DNA of 8,509 bases from an uncultured Mycoplasmatota bacterium. GTDB taxonomy: Bacteria > Bacillota_I > Bacilli_A > RF39 > UBA660. Numbering within the stretch: the stretch's first letter is position 1; each line of letters opens with the position of its first letter. The notes beneath the pieces are model-generated. The model saw only the letters and a list, made by a program, of their open reading frames with translations, was not told the origin of the DNA and did no database searches. A program made the position numbers and the translations under genes. The DNA lies in NCBI GenBank assembly GCA_900548725.1, contig URLV01000039.1, forward strand, positions 1 to 8,509, written 5' to 3'. Shown piece by piece: positions 1 through 6,416 of this stretch.

Positions 1-650
1 ACTGCTAATTCTTCTAATAGTTTCATGTCTGGGTTTTCTATTGTGAAGTACATTATTAAATTCATGATGGATAGAATAGCGGGCATTATGATTAATGCGG
101 GATTACTTTTTCTTACTATAAGTGCAAATATTATAATAGTTATAAGTACTAATAATGGTATTGTTTTTTTATAAAAATGTTTAATATATCTCACAAAAAT
201 ATAAATTGAAGCAATTAAATAAAGTAATATTACCACATATAAAATATTAGAAGAAGTTCCTGATACAAACATTATTCCATTGTTATTATATGGAGTTACT
301 TTAGTAATAAAAATAATTAATATAATAATAATATTTGTTTTTTTTATTGATTTTAAAATTTTTTCATTATTAAATTTTATATTATAGTTATAAATAAAGA
401 AATAAGAAATCCATAATAAATACATTACAAAATCAACTTTATTTAGAATTTTTATAACATTCATATTATAATTTCCAATGTACCCCCAAAATATAATTAT
501 GGAAACTAGAATGGAGTCAATTAAATTAAAAATTAACATTTTGGAATATATTTTTGTTTCTAAACTTCCTATATTACTTTTAAAATTAAATACTAAATTT
601 AATAATATTGATATTATTAATGAATAAAATGGAACATATAAATTTGGCAC
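1..650 (-). CDS. Sensor histidine kinase, N-terminal membrane domain (partial, runs off left edge)
   Basis: This minus-strand frame stays open for 216 codons from a GTG at 648-650 to the window edge. The protein is strongly hydrophobic, with about six predicted membrane segments. After the last one it reads MYFTIENPDMKLLEELA. I recognise this juxtamembrane TIENPD-x-K-hydrophobic stretch from multi-membrane-span histidine kinases of uncultured low-GC Firmicutes, where it leads into a coiled coil and the HisKA/HATPase kinase core. An early segment, ETKIYSKMLIFNLI, also fits that family. The kinase core, including the phospho-acceptor His, would lie outside the window, so kinase activity is inferred. 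GTG is the only usable start in this frame, because the frame is closed by a stop at 678-680. The ribosome binding site is weak (GAAAG). The gene starts 7 bases after the acyltransferase stop, so the two are probably cotranscribed. A non-kinase membrane protein is possible. Confidence 0.62.
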   Translation of the reverse strand, partial: MPNLYVPFYSLIISILLNLVFNFKSNIGSLETKIYSKMLIFNLIDSILVSIIIFWGYIGNYNMNVIKILNKVDFVMYLLWISYFFIYNYNIKFNNEKILKSIKKTNIIIILIIFITKVTPYNNNGIMFVSGTSSNILYVVILLYLIASIYIFVRYIKHFYKKTIPLLVLITIIIFALIVRKSNPALIIMPAILSIMNLIMYFTIENPDMKLLEELA

Positions 651-657
651 ATAATCA

Positions 658-1491
658 CTACTTTCTATATAGTTTTTTTATTGGTTCCATTACTTCCTCA
701 TAGCTATCATAAGTATGATATAATATTTTCTTTTCTTCTTCATAATTTAATTTTGGATATTCTTCTAAAAGATGCTTTATATAATTATCAAATTTTTCTT
801 TATTTACACTAATTTGATTTTGCTTACTTAAAAATTCCCATAAATTCCATCTTAAAGTTGCCATATAGTCCCTTAAATCATCATAACATTTCTTTTTATC
901 AGAATAATTATTTACATTAAACATTTTTCCAATATTTGCAAAGCAGTTTTTATTATCATAGTCATATTCTAAAATTATTGGTAAAATTTCGACGTTTGAT
1001 TCTCTAGCAATATTAATTATTCCCCATGAAAAAGGAAGTATTGGAGTAGAAGGTGATAAATTCCAAGTTCCTTCTACCATAACCAAAACATCGTACCCCT
1101 TCGATAATATATATTTTATCATATCTGCCGATTTTTTTCTACTAGATTTGTTATTTCTTTCAATTGGTATACATCCATTCATTTTAATTACAAATCCTTC
1201 TAATCCAGTTAAATTTTCTCTGGCAGACAAAATGAAAAAATGTTTTTTGAGTACATTATTTATAAATGGAAAATCATGACAGTTTGAATGATTCATGACA
1301 ATTATTTTATTTTTTTTATAATTTTTTAATTGATTATTGTAACTGTAATTTTTTTCAACACTTTTAATATCGACGTCTTCATTTACAATAAAATTATAAT
1401 ATTTAATTATTTCAAAATTCACAACTAAATCTAATATTTTAGTTGTAAATGGATATATTTTTTCTTTAATTTTTAATTCTAAATCTGTCAT
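658..1491 (-). CDS. PlsC-like acyltransferase (LPLAT/1-acylglycerol-3-phosphate acyltransferase family)
   Basis: The protein has 277 aa. It carries the glycerolipid acyltransferase motif set in the correct order. The catalytic NHSNCHD (H-x4-D) is at residues 67-73, the substrate-binding block GCIPIER is at 106-112, an EGT block (VEGTWN) is at 139-144, and a hydrophobic EILPIILEY strand is at 168-176. PlsC enzymes transfer an acyl chain to lysophosphatidic acid or a related acceptor at the inner face of the membrane. The exact acceptor here cannot be read from the sequence. Motif III is EGTWN rather than the usual EGTR, and there is no obvious long membrane helix. The C-terminal roughly 100 residues are charged and do not match anything I recognise. 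The start codon is preceded by GGAAAGGAATAGG. It is the first gene of a pair with the downstream membrane sensor. The fold assignment is firm and the specificity is not. Confidence 0.85.
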   Translation of the reverse strand: MTDLELKIKEKIYPFTTKILDLVVNFEIIKYYNFIVNEDVDIKSVEKNYSYNNQLKNYKKNKIIVMNHSNCHDFPFINNVLKKHFFILSARENLTGLEGFVIKMNGCIPIERNNKSSRKKSADMIKYILSKGYDVLVMVEGTWNLSPSTPILPFSWGIINIARESNVEILPIILEYDYDNKNCFANIGKMFNVNNYSDKKKCYDDLRDYMATLRWNLWEFLSKQNQISVNKEKFDNYIKHLLEEYPKLNYEEEKKILYHTYDSYEEVMEPIKKLYRK

Positions 1492-1572
1492 TTTTCCTAT
1501 TCCTTTCCAAATTTAATATTTTCAAACTTATTATATTATTGGTAAACTAACAAAAAAATTTTTTGCATTTTT

Positions 1573-1602
1573 ATTATATCTTCACTAGCAAATTTGTGTA
1601 AT
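1573..1602 (-). promoter_or_regulatory. Candidate promoter proximal to the acyltransferase gene
   Basis: On the minus strand a consensus TATAAT (1573-1578) lies 18 bases downstream of ATTACA (1597-1602), which matches TTGACA at 4 of 6 positions. The predicted start near 1566 gives a leader of about 75 nt to the acyltransferase ATG. TATAAT-like strings are frequent in DNA this AT-rich, so support is moderate. Confidence 0.4.
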
Positions 1603-1666
1603 ATAAAACATATGCTCTTTTTATACTGCGCATAACACTTTTTAATTCTCTAATAGGATTTTTTCT

Positions 1667-1691
1667 ATGATATTTATTCAGTTAATATCAT
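1667..1691. repeat. Perfect 8-bp inverted repeat with 9-base spacer
   Basis: ATGATATT (1667-1674) and AATATCAT (1684-1691) are perfect reverse complements. In minus-strand RNA they would form an AU-rich 8-bp hairpin that overlaps the 7-codon ORF and its stop. The half-site TATGATATT is also present in the TetR operators at 5651 and 5713. The right half does not have the operator geometry, so this could be an RNA hairpin, a binding site, or chance. Confidence 0.4.
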
Positions 1692-1697
1692 GTTCAT
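1674..1697 (-). other. Possible 7-codon leader ORF (MNMILTE)
   Basis: An ATG at 1695-1697 lies 10 bases downstream of a strong GAGGAG ribosome binding site (1708-1713) and reads MNMILTE before TAA at 1674-1676. It would be near the 5' end of a transcript from the extended -10 promoter at 1736-1741. Its stop codon falls in the inverted repeat. A translated leader peptide is suggested by the promoter, ribosome binding site, ORF and hairpin order, but seven codons cannot be supported statistically. Confidence 0.25.
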
Positions 1698-1735
1698 TAA
1701 GTTTGTACTCCTCAACCACTTGATATGCTACATAT

Positions 1736-1764
1736 ATTATAACAAAAAACTTATATTTCTTAAA
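1736..1764 (-). promoter_or_regulatory. Candidate extended -10 promoter, distal to the acyltransferase
   Basis: On the minus strand TGTTATAAT supplies an extended -10 (hexamer at 1736-1741, TGn at 1742-1744). A weak TTTAAG lies 17 bases upstream (1759-1764). It sits just beyond the gpmA terminator and points at the acyltransferase/sensor pair. Transcription starting near 1729 would give a leader of roughly 240 nt. Confidence 0.45.
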
Positions 1765-1802
1765 TAATGTTTAAAAGTGGCATTTTTGTGTCTAAAATAG
1801 AG

Positions 1803-1827
1803 AAAAAAACAGATTTTATTCTGTTTT
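1803..1827 (-). terminator. Rho-independent terminator of gpmA
   Basis: On the minus strand AAAACAGA (1820-1827) pairs with TCTGTTTT (1806-1813) across a 6-base loop. The stem runs straight into a T-tract (complement of the A run 1803-1809). The stem begins inside the last gpmA codons, and the TAA stop is partly in the loop. The stem has only two G-C pairs, which is common in genomes this AT-rich. Confidence 0.7.
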
Positions 1828-2514
1828 ATCTACATAATAATGTCTTATTGGTATTAAATTTTCATCTAGTTCATAACAAATTGGTCTACCAGTTGGAAGT
1901 TCTATATTCATTATTTCTTCATCACTTATGTTGTCTAAATATTTTATTAAACCTCTTAAACTATTTCCATGAGCTACTATAATTACATTTTTATTATTTA
2001 ATAAGTCTTTTTTTATATCACTGTTCCAATAATCAATAACTCTATTAATTGTATCTTGTAAATTTTCTGTAGTTGGTAATTCTTCTTTATTTAAATCTTT
2101 GTATTTTATATCATTTCCAGGATATCTTTCATCATCTAAAGATAGTGCAGGTGGCTTTATAAACATACTTCTTCTCCATAATTTTACTTGTTCGTCACCA
2201 TACTTTTTACGAGTTTCATCTTTATTAAGTCCTTGAAGTGCACCATAATGTCTTTCATTTAGTTTATAAGATTTTTTTATTTCTATATTAGTTTCATCTA
2301 ATTCTTCTAAAATATATTTTAGAGTATCTTGTGCACGTTTTAGAAGTGATGTATAAGCTATATCAAATTTATAATTTTTTGATTTTAAGATTTTTCCTGC
2401 ATCCTTTGCTTCTTTAATACCATTTTCAGATAAATCTACATCTGTCCAACCAGTAAATTTATTTTCTAAATTCCATATACTTTGTCCATGTCTAACAATT
2501 ACTAATTTAATCAT
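1816..2514 (-). CDS. gpmA: 2,3-bisphosphoglycerate-dependent phosphoglycerate mutase
   Basis: The 232-aa protein interconverts 3-phosphoglycerate and 2-phosphoglycerate in cytosolic glycolysis and gluconeogenesis. The family signature VRHGQSIWN at residues 7-15 contains the phospho-histidine H9 and R8. It is followed by NKFTGWTDVDLS, an Arg in TSLLKRA (R60), the acid/base Glu in LNERHYGALQG (E87), and the second histidine in VAHGNSLRG (H182). Length and motif spacing fit the dPGM branch, and all active-site residues are present. The start is well supported by GGAGG (complement of 2521-2525) six bases upstream. The gene lies only 27 bases after the ABC permease stop. A TATAAT with TTTAAA 17 bases upstream (2532-2560) could be its own promoter, but the predicted start would fall in the ribosome binding site. 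Cotranscription with the exporter is therefore plausible. A terminator follows directly. Confidence 0.95.
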   Translation of the reverse strand: MIKLVIVRHGQSIWNLENKFTGWTDVDLSENGIKEAKDAGKILKSKNYKFDIAYTSLLKRAQDTLKYILEELDETNIEIKKSYKLNERHYGALQGLNKDETRKKYGDEQVKLWRRSMFIKPPALSLDDERYPGNDIKYKDLNKEELPTTENLQDTINRVIDYWNSDIKKDLLNNKNVIIVAHGNSLRGLIKYLDNISDEEIMNIELPTGRPICYELDENLIPIRHYYVDKTE

Positions 2515-2541
2515 ATCTATCCTCCGTATATATTATATAAC

Positions 2542-4920
2542 TTATTCATTACCTTTTAAACTACTTACCATATCTATTTTCTTAATTTTTTTAGATAATA
2601 TAAGGGATACTAAATATGATACTAAGAAAGTTCCTATAGTTGCTATTATGTAAGTTGTTGGTTTTATATACACATTGAAGTCAAAATTATCGTCTAAACA
2701 TTTTTTGAATAACCAACTTGTTAAATAATATCCACTTGGTAATCCAATTAATATTGATATAATAGTTATCCATATGTTTTGTTCTATGAATATATTTTTT
2801 ATTTGTTTGTCTTTAAATCCTAATACTTTTAAAGTTGCAAATTGATATTGTTTTTCACTATAAGATAATATTCCCATATTATATATAATTACTGAACCTA
2901 ATAGACATGCTATTACTATTATTAATATAATCATTTTTCTCATCATAGATAACATTGATTCCATACTAGATTTAAGATTTGATTTATTTTGAATTAAAGA
3001 TACATTATTTATTTCTTTTATATTTTTTAAATTATGATTTGTATATAATGAATCTGGTTTATAATCTATATCTAAACTTTCTAAATAATTTTTTGTCATT
3101 ACAATATTTTGTTGTTGTGGGTCTTTAGTTATTCCTGCTATTTTTGAATTGTAATATGTTTTATTTCCATATATATGCCATTTGATTGTATCTCCAACTT
3201 TTAAATTAGTACTTTCACTTAATTTACGTGTAATATATACACCAGTATCATTATTTAATTTTATGTATTTATCTTCTGGATTTTGAAATCTTATTTTATC
3301 TTTTGCATCTGTTATGAATATAGTGTTAGTTGTTCTATTATTATCGTTGTCTTTTATTTCTATATTTAATGTTTCACTTGTATAATTACCATATTTATCT
3401 GTTAACGTTTTTAAATCTTTTTCACTTAAATTTTCTTTTAAAGTAAGTTTATATTTAAAGTTGTATAAATCTTCAAATTGTAAATTTATGAAACGGTTCA
3501 TGCTGTTTAACATACCTACTGCACAAACTATTAGAGTACAACATCCTACTATACCAATAACACCTGTTATTGTTCTTATTTTATTTCTTATTATGTCTCT
3601 TGTATTCCATTTAGTAGAGAAAGGTAAGTGTTTAAATACTCCTTTTGTAGTTATATTTAAATTTTTATTTTTTACTTTTGGAAGTTCATTTCTTAATGAT
3701 TCTGCTGGTTTCTTTCTTAATTCTTTTAAACAAGTTAAGTATGTTATAAATGATATTCCTAAAATTACTAAAGCTGCAACTAAATAGCTGCTTGGTTCTA
3801 TAACAGCTTTTCCATTTGGTATTTCGAAGAAGGACATTTCCATACCTATGAATACATTACCTATAAAATATCTTCCTAAAATTATACCTGCTATTCCTGC
3901 TAATAAAGATATAATAAAGCCATAATTTATATAATGTAATGATATTCTACTTTTTTTAAATCCTAATGCTTTTAATGTACCTATTTCTAATTTTTGTTGT
4001 TTTATAACTCTAGTCATTGTAGTTATAACTGATAACATTGCTATAAACAAGAATAATCCTGAAAATATTCCTATATATGCTTTTCCTTCATCTATTTCTC
4101 CTTGATACATTGAATAAGATAAACTATCTTCTATTTTAACTATTCCTAGTGCATTTGTTACATTATCTTCTATATCATTTTTTACATTATTTACATTACT
4201 TTTTTTATTTACATCTACCATGATGTAATTATATGGAATGTAGTCTTTGTAATCAAAATCTTTTTTTATTTGTTTTAAATCAATGTTTTCTGGTAAATTC
4301 ATTTGTTTTTTTAGCATTGATTCTATATAAGAAGATGGTATTTCGTTTGAGGATAAATATATAAATCCAAATTCTTTTCTGTTTGGGAATAATTCAGAAG
4401 AATCTTTTACATCATATATGTGGTCTGGTACATTTATTAAACCTAGAATTTTTTCTTCTAGAGTAAATGTATCATATTTTATTTTTATTGTATCTCCTAC
4501 TTTTAAATTATTTTCTTCTGCATAAAAGTTGTCTACCCAAACACCTTTTTTATCTTTGTTGAATTTTTCTCCATCTACTACATAGAATTTTGATATATTA
4601 TTTGATTCTATAAATGATATTAAATATGTTGTATCTTTTTCATCGGGATTAGTACCTGTTAAAACTAATTTTCTTTCAGCGTCTTTTACATTATCTATTG
4701 CTTTAATATCTTTTAAATCGTCTTTTGTTAAATTTTCTCCTATTACATTTAAATCTTGTAAATTGTTTTCAGAATAAAATTTCTCACTAGTATGAGTCAT
4801 ACCTGTCATGTATGCTTCTATACCGACATATACCATTATTCCAATCATTGCCATTAGGAATATTGTTAAGAATTGACTTTTGTTCTTTTTTATATCCCTA
4901 AACATTTTAATATTTAACAT
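2542..4920 (-). CDS. ABC transporter permease with duplicated FtsX/MacB modules
   Basis: The 792-aa membrane protein has two similar halves. Half one has a membrane helix near residues 17-37, an extracellular domain of about 240 residues, and three helices near 282-302, 330-350 and 378-398. Half two has a helix near 450-472, an extracellular domain of about 185 residues, and three helices near 663-685, 714-737 and 755-777. Each half carries the FtsX hallmark after its first post-domain helix: EIGTLKALGFKKSRI (312-326) and QFATLKVLGFKDKQI (693-707). Both extracellular domains contain an NLKVGDTIK element, consistent with MacB-type domains. Such type VII ABC permeases act as mechanotransmission devices or exporters rather than importers. 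The substrate is unknown. The ATG lies one base after the ATPase stop, and GAGGT inside the ATPase gene (4932-4936) serves as ribosome binding site, so the two are translationally coupled partners. Confidence 0.93.
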   Translation of the reverse strand: MLNIKMFRDIKKNKSQFLTIFLMAMIGIMVYVGIEAYMTGMTHTSEKFYSENNLQDLNVIGENLTKDDLKDIKAIDNVKDAERKLVLTGTNPDEKDTTYLISFIESNNISKFYVVDGEKFNKDKKGVWVDNFYAEENNLKVGDTIKIKYDTFTLEEKILGLINVPDHIYDVKDSSELFPNRKEFGFIYLSSNEIPSSYIESMLKKQMNLPENIDLKQIKKDFDYKDYIPYNYIMVDVNKKSNVNNVKNDIEDNVTNALGIVKIEDSLSYSMYQGEIDEGKAYIGIFSGLFLFIAMLSVITTMTRVIKQQKLEIGTLKALGFKKSRISLHYINYGFIISLLAGIAGIILGRYFIGNVFIGMEMSFFEIPNGKAVIEPSSYLVAALVILGISFITYLTCLKELRKKPAESLRNELPKVKNKNLNITTKGVFKHLPFSTKWNTRDIIRNKIRTITGVIGIVGCCTLIVCAVGMLNSMNRFINLQFEDLYNFKYKLTLKENLSEKDLKTLTDKYGNYTSETLNIEIKDNDNNRTTNTIFITDAKDKIRFQNPEDKYIKLNNDTGVYITRKLSESTNLKVGDTIKWHIYGNKTYYNSKIAGITKDPQQQNIVMTKNYLESLDIDYKPDSLYTNHNLKNIKEINNVSLIQNKSNLKSSMESMLSMMRKMIILIIVIACLLGSVIIYNMGILSYSEKQYQFATLKVLGFKDKQIKNIFIEQNIWITIISILIGLPSGYYLTSWLFKKCLDDNFDFNVYIKPTTYIIATIGTFLVSYLVSLILSKKIKKIDMVSSLKGNE

Positions 4921-4921
4921 A

Positions 4922-5632
4922 TTACCACTCTACCTCATCTATTTCTTTTGGTTTTTTATTGATTGTATTACTTTCTATTTCTCCATTTTTCAATCTAATT
5001 ACTCTATCTGCTATTTCTGCAATTAAACTATTATGAGTAACAATTACTACAGTGTTTTGACCGTTGTTTGCATCACATTGTTTCTTTAACAGTTTAAGTA
5101 CTTCAACTCCTGTTTTTGAATCCAATGCTCCTGTTGGTTCATCACATAAAAGTAAGATTGGATTTTTTGTTATAGCTCTTGCTATTGAAACTCTTTGTTG
5201 TTCTCCGCCTGATAATTGATTAGGAAATTTGTTTAAATGTTTTGATAATCCAACATCTTTTAAAACTTCTTTTGCATTTTTTGGTTTTTTTACTATTTCT
5301 TTAACTAGATTAACATTTTCTAAAACAGTTAAAGTTGGTAATATATTGTAAAATTGAAAAATAAATCCTATGTTTTCTGCTCTATAATTTGTTAATTCTT
5401 TATCATTAAATTTTGATATTTCATCATCTCCTATTTTAATACTTCCGCTTGTTAAAGTATCCATTCCGCCTAAAAGATTTAAAAGTGTAGATTTACCAGC
5501 ACCACTTGGACCTAATATTACTACAAATTCTCCTTTATTAATTGTAAAACTTACATCATTTAACGCATTAAATTTCTTTTCTCCTACTGTATATGTTTTT
5601 TTCACATGTTCAAATTTTATTAATTCTTCCAT
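4922..5632 (-). CDS. ABC transporter ATP-binding protein (MacB/LolD type)
   Basis: The 236-aa cytosolic ATPase powers the adjacent permease. All motifs are intact: Walker A GPSGAGKST (41-49), Q-loop IFQFYN with Q93, signature LSGGEQQR (140-147), Walker B ILLLCDEP with catalytic E165, D-loop GALD (168-171) and switch H200 in VTHN. The FQFYNLLPTLT-like Q-loop region and the GGEQQRV signature are typical of the LolD/MacB/FtsE branch, which matches the FtsX-type permease. A complete transporter would be a dimer of this subunit with one duplicated permease chain. The start is preceded by AAGAAGGAAA at normal spacing. Transcription is expected from the consensus promoter at 5681-5709, which is flanked by two putative TetR operators. 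Confidence 0.95.
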   Translation of the reverse strand: MEELIKFEHVKKTYTVGEKKFNALNDVSFTINKGEFVVILGPSGAGKSTLLNLLGGMDTLTSGSIKIGDDEISKFNDKELTNYRAENIGFIFQFYNILPTLTVLENVNLVKEIVKKPKNAKEVLKDVGLSKHLNKFPNQLSGGEQQRVSIARAITKNPILLLCDEPTGALDSKTGVEVLKLLKKQCDANNGQNTVVIVTHNSLIAEIADRVIRLKNGEIESNTINKKPKEIDEVEW

Positions 5633-5650
5633 ACTATTTCCTTCTTTCTA

Positions 5651-5672
5651 AATATGATATTCATTTCACATT
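5651..5672. promoter_or_regulatory. Putative TetR operator O1
   Basis: AATATGA, 8 bases, then TCACATT forms an inverted repeat with one mismatch. It is identical to O2 at 19 of 22 positions. It lies just downstream of the ABC -10 (5681-5686), covering about +2 to +23 of the predicted transcript, a position suited to blocking initiation or early elongation. Binding by the adjacent TetR protein is inferred from position and repetition. Confidence 0.6.
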
Positions 5673-5680
5673 TCAAACAT

Positions 5681-5709
5681 ATTATAATAATATATAATTA
5701 TTAAGTCAA
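5681..5709 (-). promoter_or_regulatory. Promoter of the ABC cluster
   Basis: On the minus strand TTGACT (5704-5709) and TATAAT (5681-5686) are separated by exactly 17 bases, 11 of 12 matches to the vegetative consensus. It is the strongest promoter seen in the window. The predicted start is near 5674, giving a leader of about 42 nt. The two putative operators lie immediately on either side. Confidence 0.78.
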
Positions 5710-5712
5710 TAT

Positions 5713-5734
5713 AATATGATATTTTTTTCATATT
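5713..5734. promoter_or_regulatory. Putative TetR operator O2
   Basis: AATATGA, 8 bases, then TCATATT is a perfect 7-bp inverted repeat. It starts 3 bases upstream of the ABC -35 and its right arm overlaps the tetR -35 region. It is the better palindrome of the pair. Occupancy could repress both divergent promoters. Its centre is 62 bp from that of O1, close to six helical turns. Confidence 0.65.
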
Positions 5735-5761
5735 TTAAAATAAGTTTTTTTGTAGTATAAT
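5733..5761 (+). promoter_or_regulatory. Promoter of tetR
   Basis: A consensus TATAAT (5756-5761) is preceded at 17 bases by a poor -35, TTTTAA (5733-5738, 3 of 6 matches), which overlaps the right arm of O2. The predicted start near 5768 leaves a short leader. GGAAGTG (5770-5776) then lies 7 bases before the tetR ATG. Weak expression with autorepression is the likely mode. Confidence 0.55.
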
Positions 5762-5783
5762 GAATTTATGGAAGTGATTATAT

Positions 5784-6392
5784 ATGTCAACTAGAATGCC
5801 TACTCAAAAAAGAAGTATTGAAAAGAGAGATAGAATAATTAAATTAGGTTTTGAATTAATGTGTAATAATGGATATTTTAATACTAATACTAATGATATT
5901 GCAAAATATGCTGATGTTTCTACTGGGATAGTTTATCAATATTTTAATGATAAAAAAGAAATATTTATAGAAGGTTTTAAAGAATATTCAAATAGTATTA
6001 TGTTTCCTATATTAGATATAATTAAGAATAATAAAATAAATCTGGATAATCTAGAAGATTTGTTAGATACTATGCTTAATTTGTTTATAAAAAAACATAC
6101 TTTATCGAAAAAAGCTCATGAAGAGATGATTGCTTTAACTCATATGGATTCTGATATTGCTGATATATATCATGATAATGAAATTCAAGTTACTAATATG
6201 ATTGTCGATATTTTAAAAAGTAATGATATTTGTTCTGATAATTTGTTTGAAAAAGTACATATAATTATTGGAATAGTTGAAAATTATTGTCATGAAATTG
6301 TGTATCATAAACATGAGTCTATACATTATGATATTATGAAAAATGAAGTTATTAATACAATTTGTTATTTGTTAGATAAAAAAAGATATTAA
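5784..6392 (+). CDS. TetR/AcrR-family transcriptional regulator
   Basis: The 202-aa protein has a TetR_N DNA-binding domain at about residues 11-62. Helix 1 is RDRIIKLGFELMCNNGY. The helix-turn-helix is NDIAKYADVSTGIVYQYF (37-54), with the characteristic GIVYQYFNDKKEIF ending. The rest is the variable ligand-binding and dimerisation domain, which gives no hint about the inducer. The gene is divergent from the ABC ATPase, and the shared 151-base control region contains two putative operators. It most probably represses the ABC cluster and itself until a ligand, perhaps an exported compound, releases it. The ATG at 5784 has GGAAGTG seven bases upstream. An internal ATG four codons later has no comparable ribosome binding site. 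The stop codon lies inside the downstream terminator stem. Confidence 0.93.
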   Translation: MSTRMPTQKRSIEKRDRIIKLGFELMCNNGYFNTNTNDIAKYADVSTGIVYQYFNDKKEIFIEGFKEYSNSIMFPILDIIKNNKINLDNLEDLLDTMLNLFIKKHTLSKKAHEEMIALTHMDSDIADIYHDNEIQVTNMIVDILKSNDICSDNLFEKVHIIIGIVENYCHEIVYHKHESIHYDIMKNEVINTICYLLDKKRY

Positions 6393-6416
6393 GTTTGAAA
6401 ATTCTTGATATCTTTT
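6381..6416. terminator. Bidirectional terminator between tetR and the convergent gene
   Basis: AAAAGATATTAAG (6381-6393) pairs with CTTGATATCTTTT (6404-6416) over 13 positions with one G-T or A-C position, around a 10-base loop. On the minus strand it is followed by a run of seven T; on the plus strand the tract is TTTTAT. The tetR stop lies within one arm and the convergent gene's stop overlaps the other. Confidence 0.75.

Larger units (their letters stand above)
1492..1815. other. Intergenic/leader region without a long gene
   Basis: These 324 bases lie between the acyltransferase start and the gpmA stop. On the minus strand they contain an extended -10 promoter (1736-1764), a GAGGAG ribosome binding site (1708-1713) with a 7-codon ORF (1674-1697), an inverted repeat (1667-1691), a second promoter (1573-1602) and the gpmA terminator (1803-1827). 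The stretch 1600-1735 is less AT-rich by eye than other non-coding DNA here. Two minus-strand frames across it give protein-like strings, broken by a frame change near 1680. A gene remnant is therefore an alternative explanation. Confidence 0.6.

Noticed and set aside
1545..1566. A/T-run inverted repeat (A-run followed by T-run) as a terminator
   Set aside because: It has no loop and no stable stem, only abutting homopolymer runs common in this genome.
1664..1682. A third TetR operator sharing TATGATATT
   Set aside because: Only the left half matches; the right half is shifted and the 22-bp geometry is lost. A 9-base AT-rich match can occur by chance.
1674..1745. Reading the in-frame TGA near 1680 as Trp (genetic code 4)
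   Set aside because: The confirmed genes here encode Trp by TGG throughout and end with TAA or TAG, so nothing else supports a reassigned TGA.
1767..1982. Plus-strand 71-codon ORF
   Set aside because: It lies mostly antisense to the 3' end of gpmA, crosses its terminator, and has a hydrophobic Leu/His-rich composition typical of shadow frames.
3461..3787. Plus-strand 108-codon ORF
   Set aside because: It is wholly antisense to the well-supported ABC permease, with no ribosome binding site or recognisable domain.
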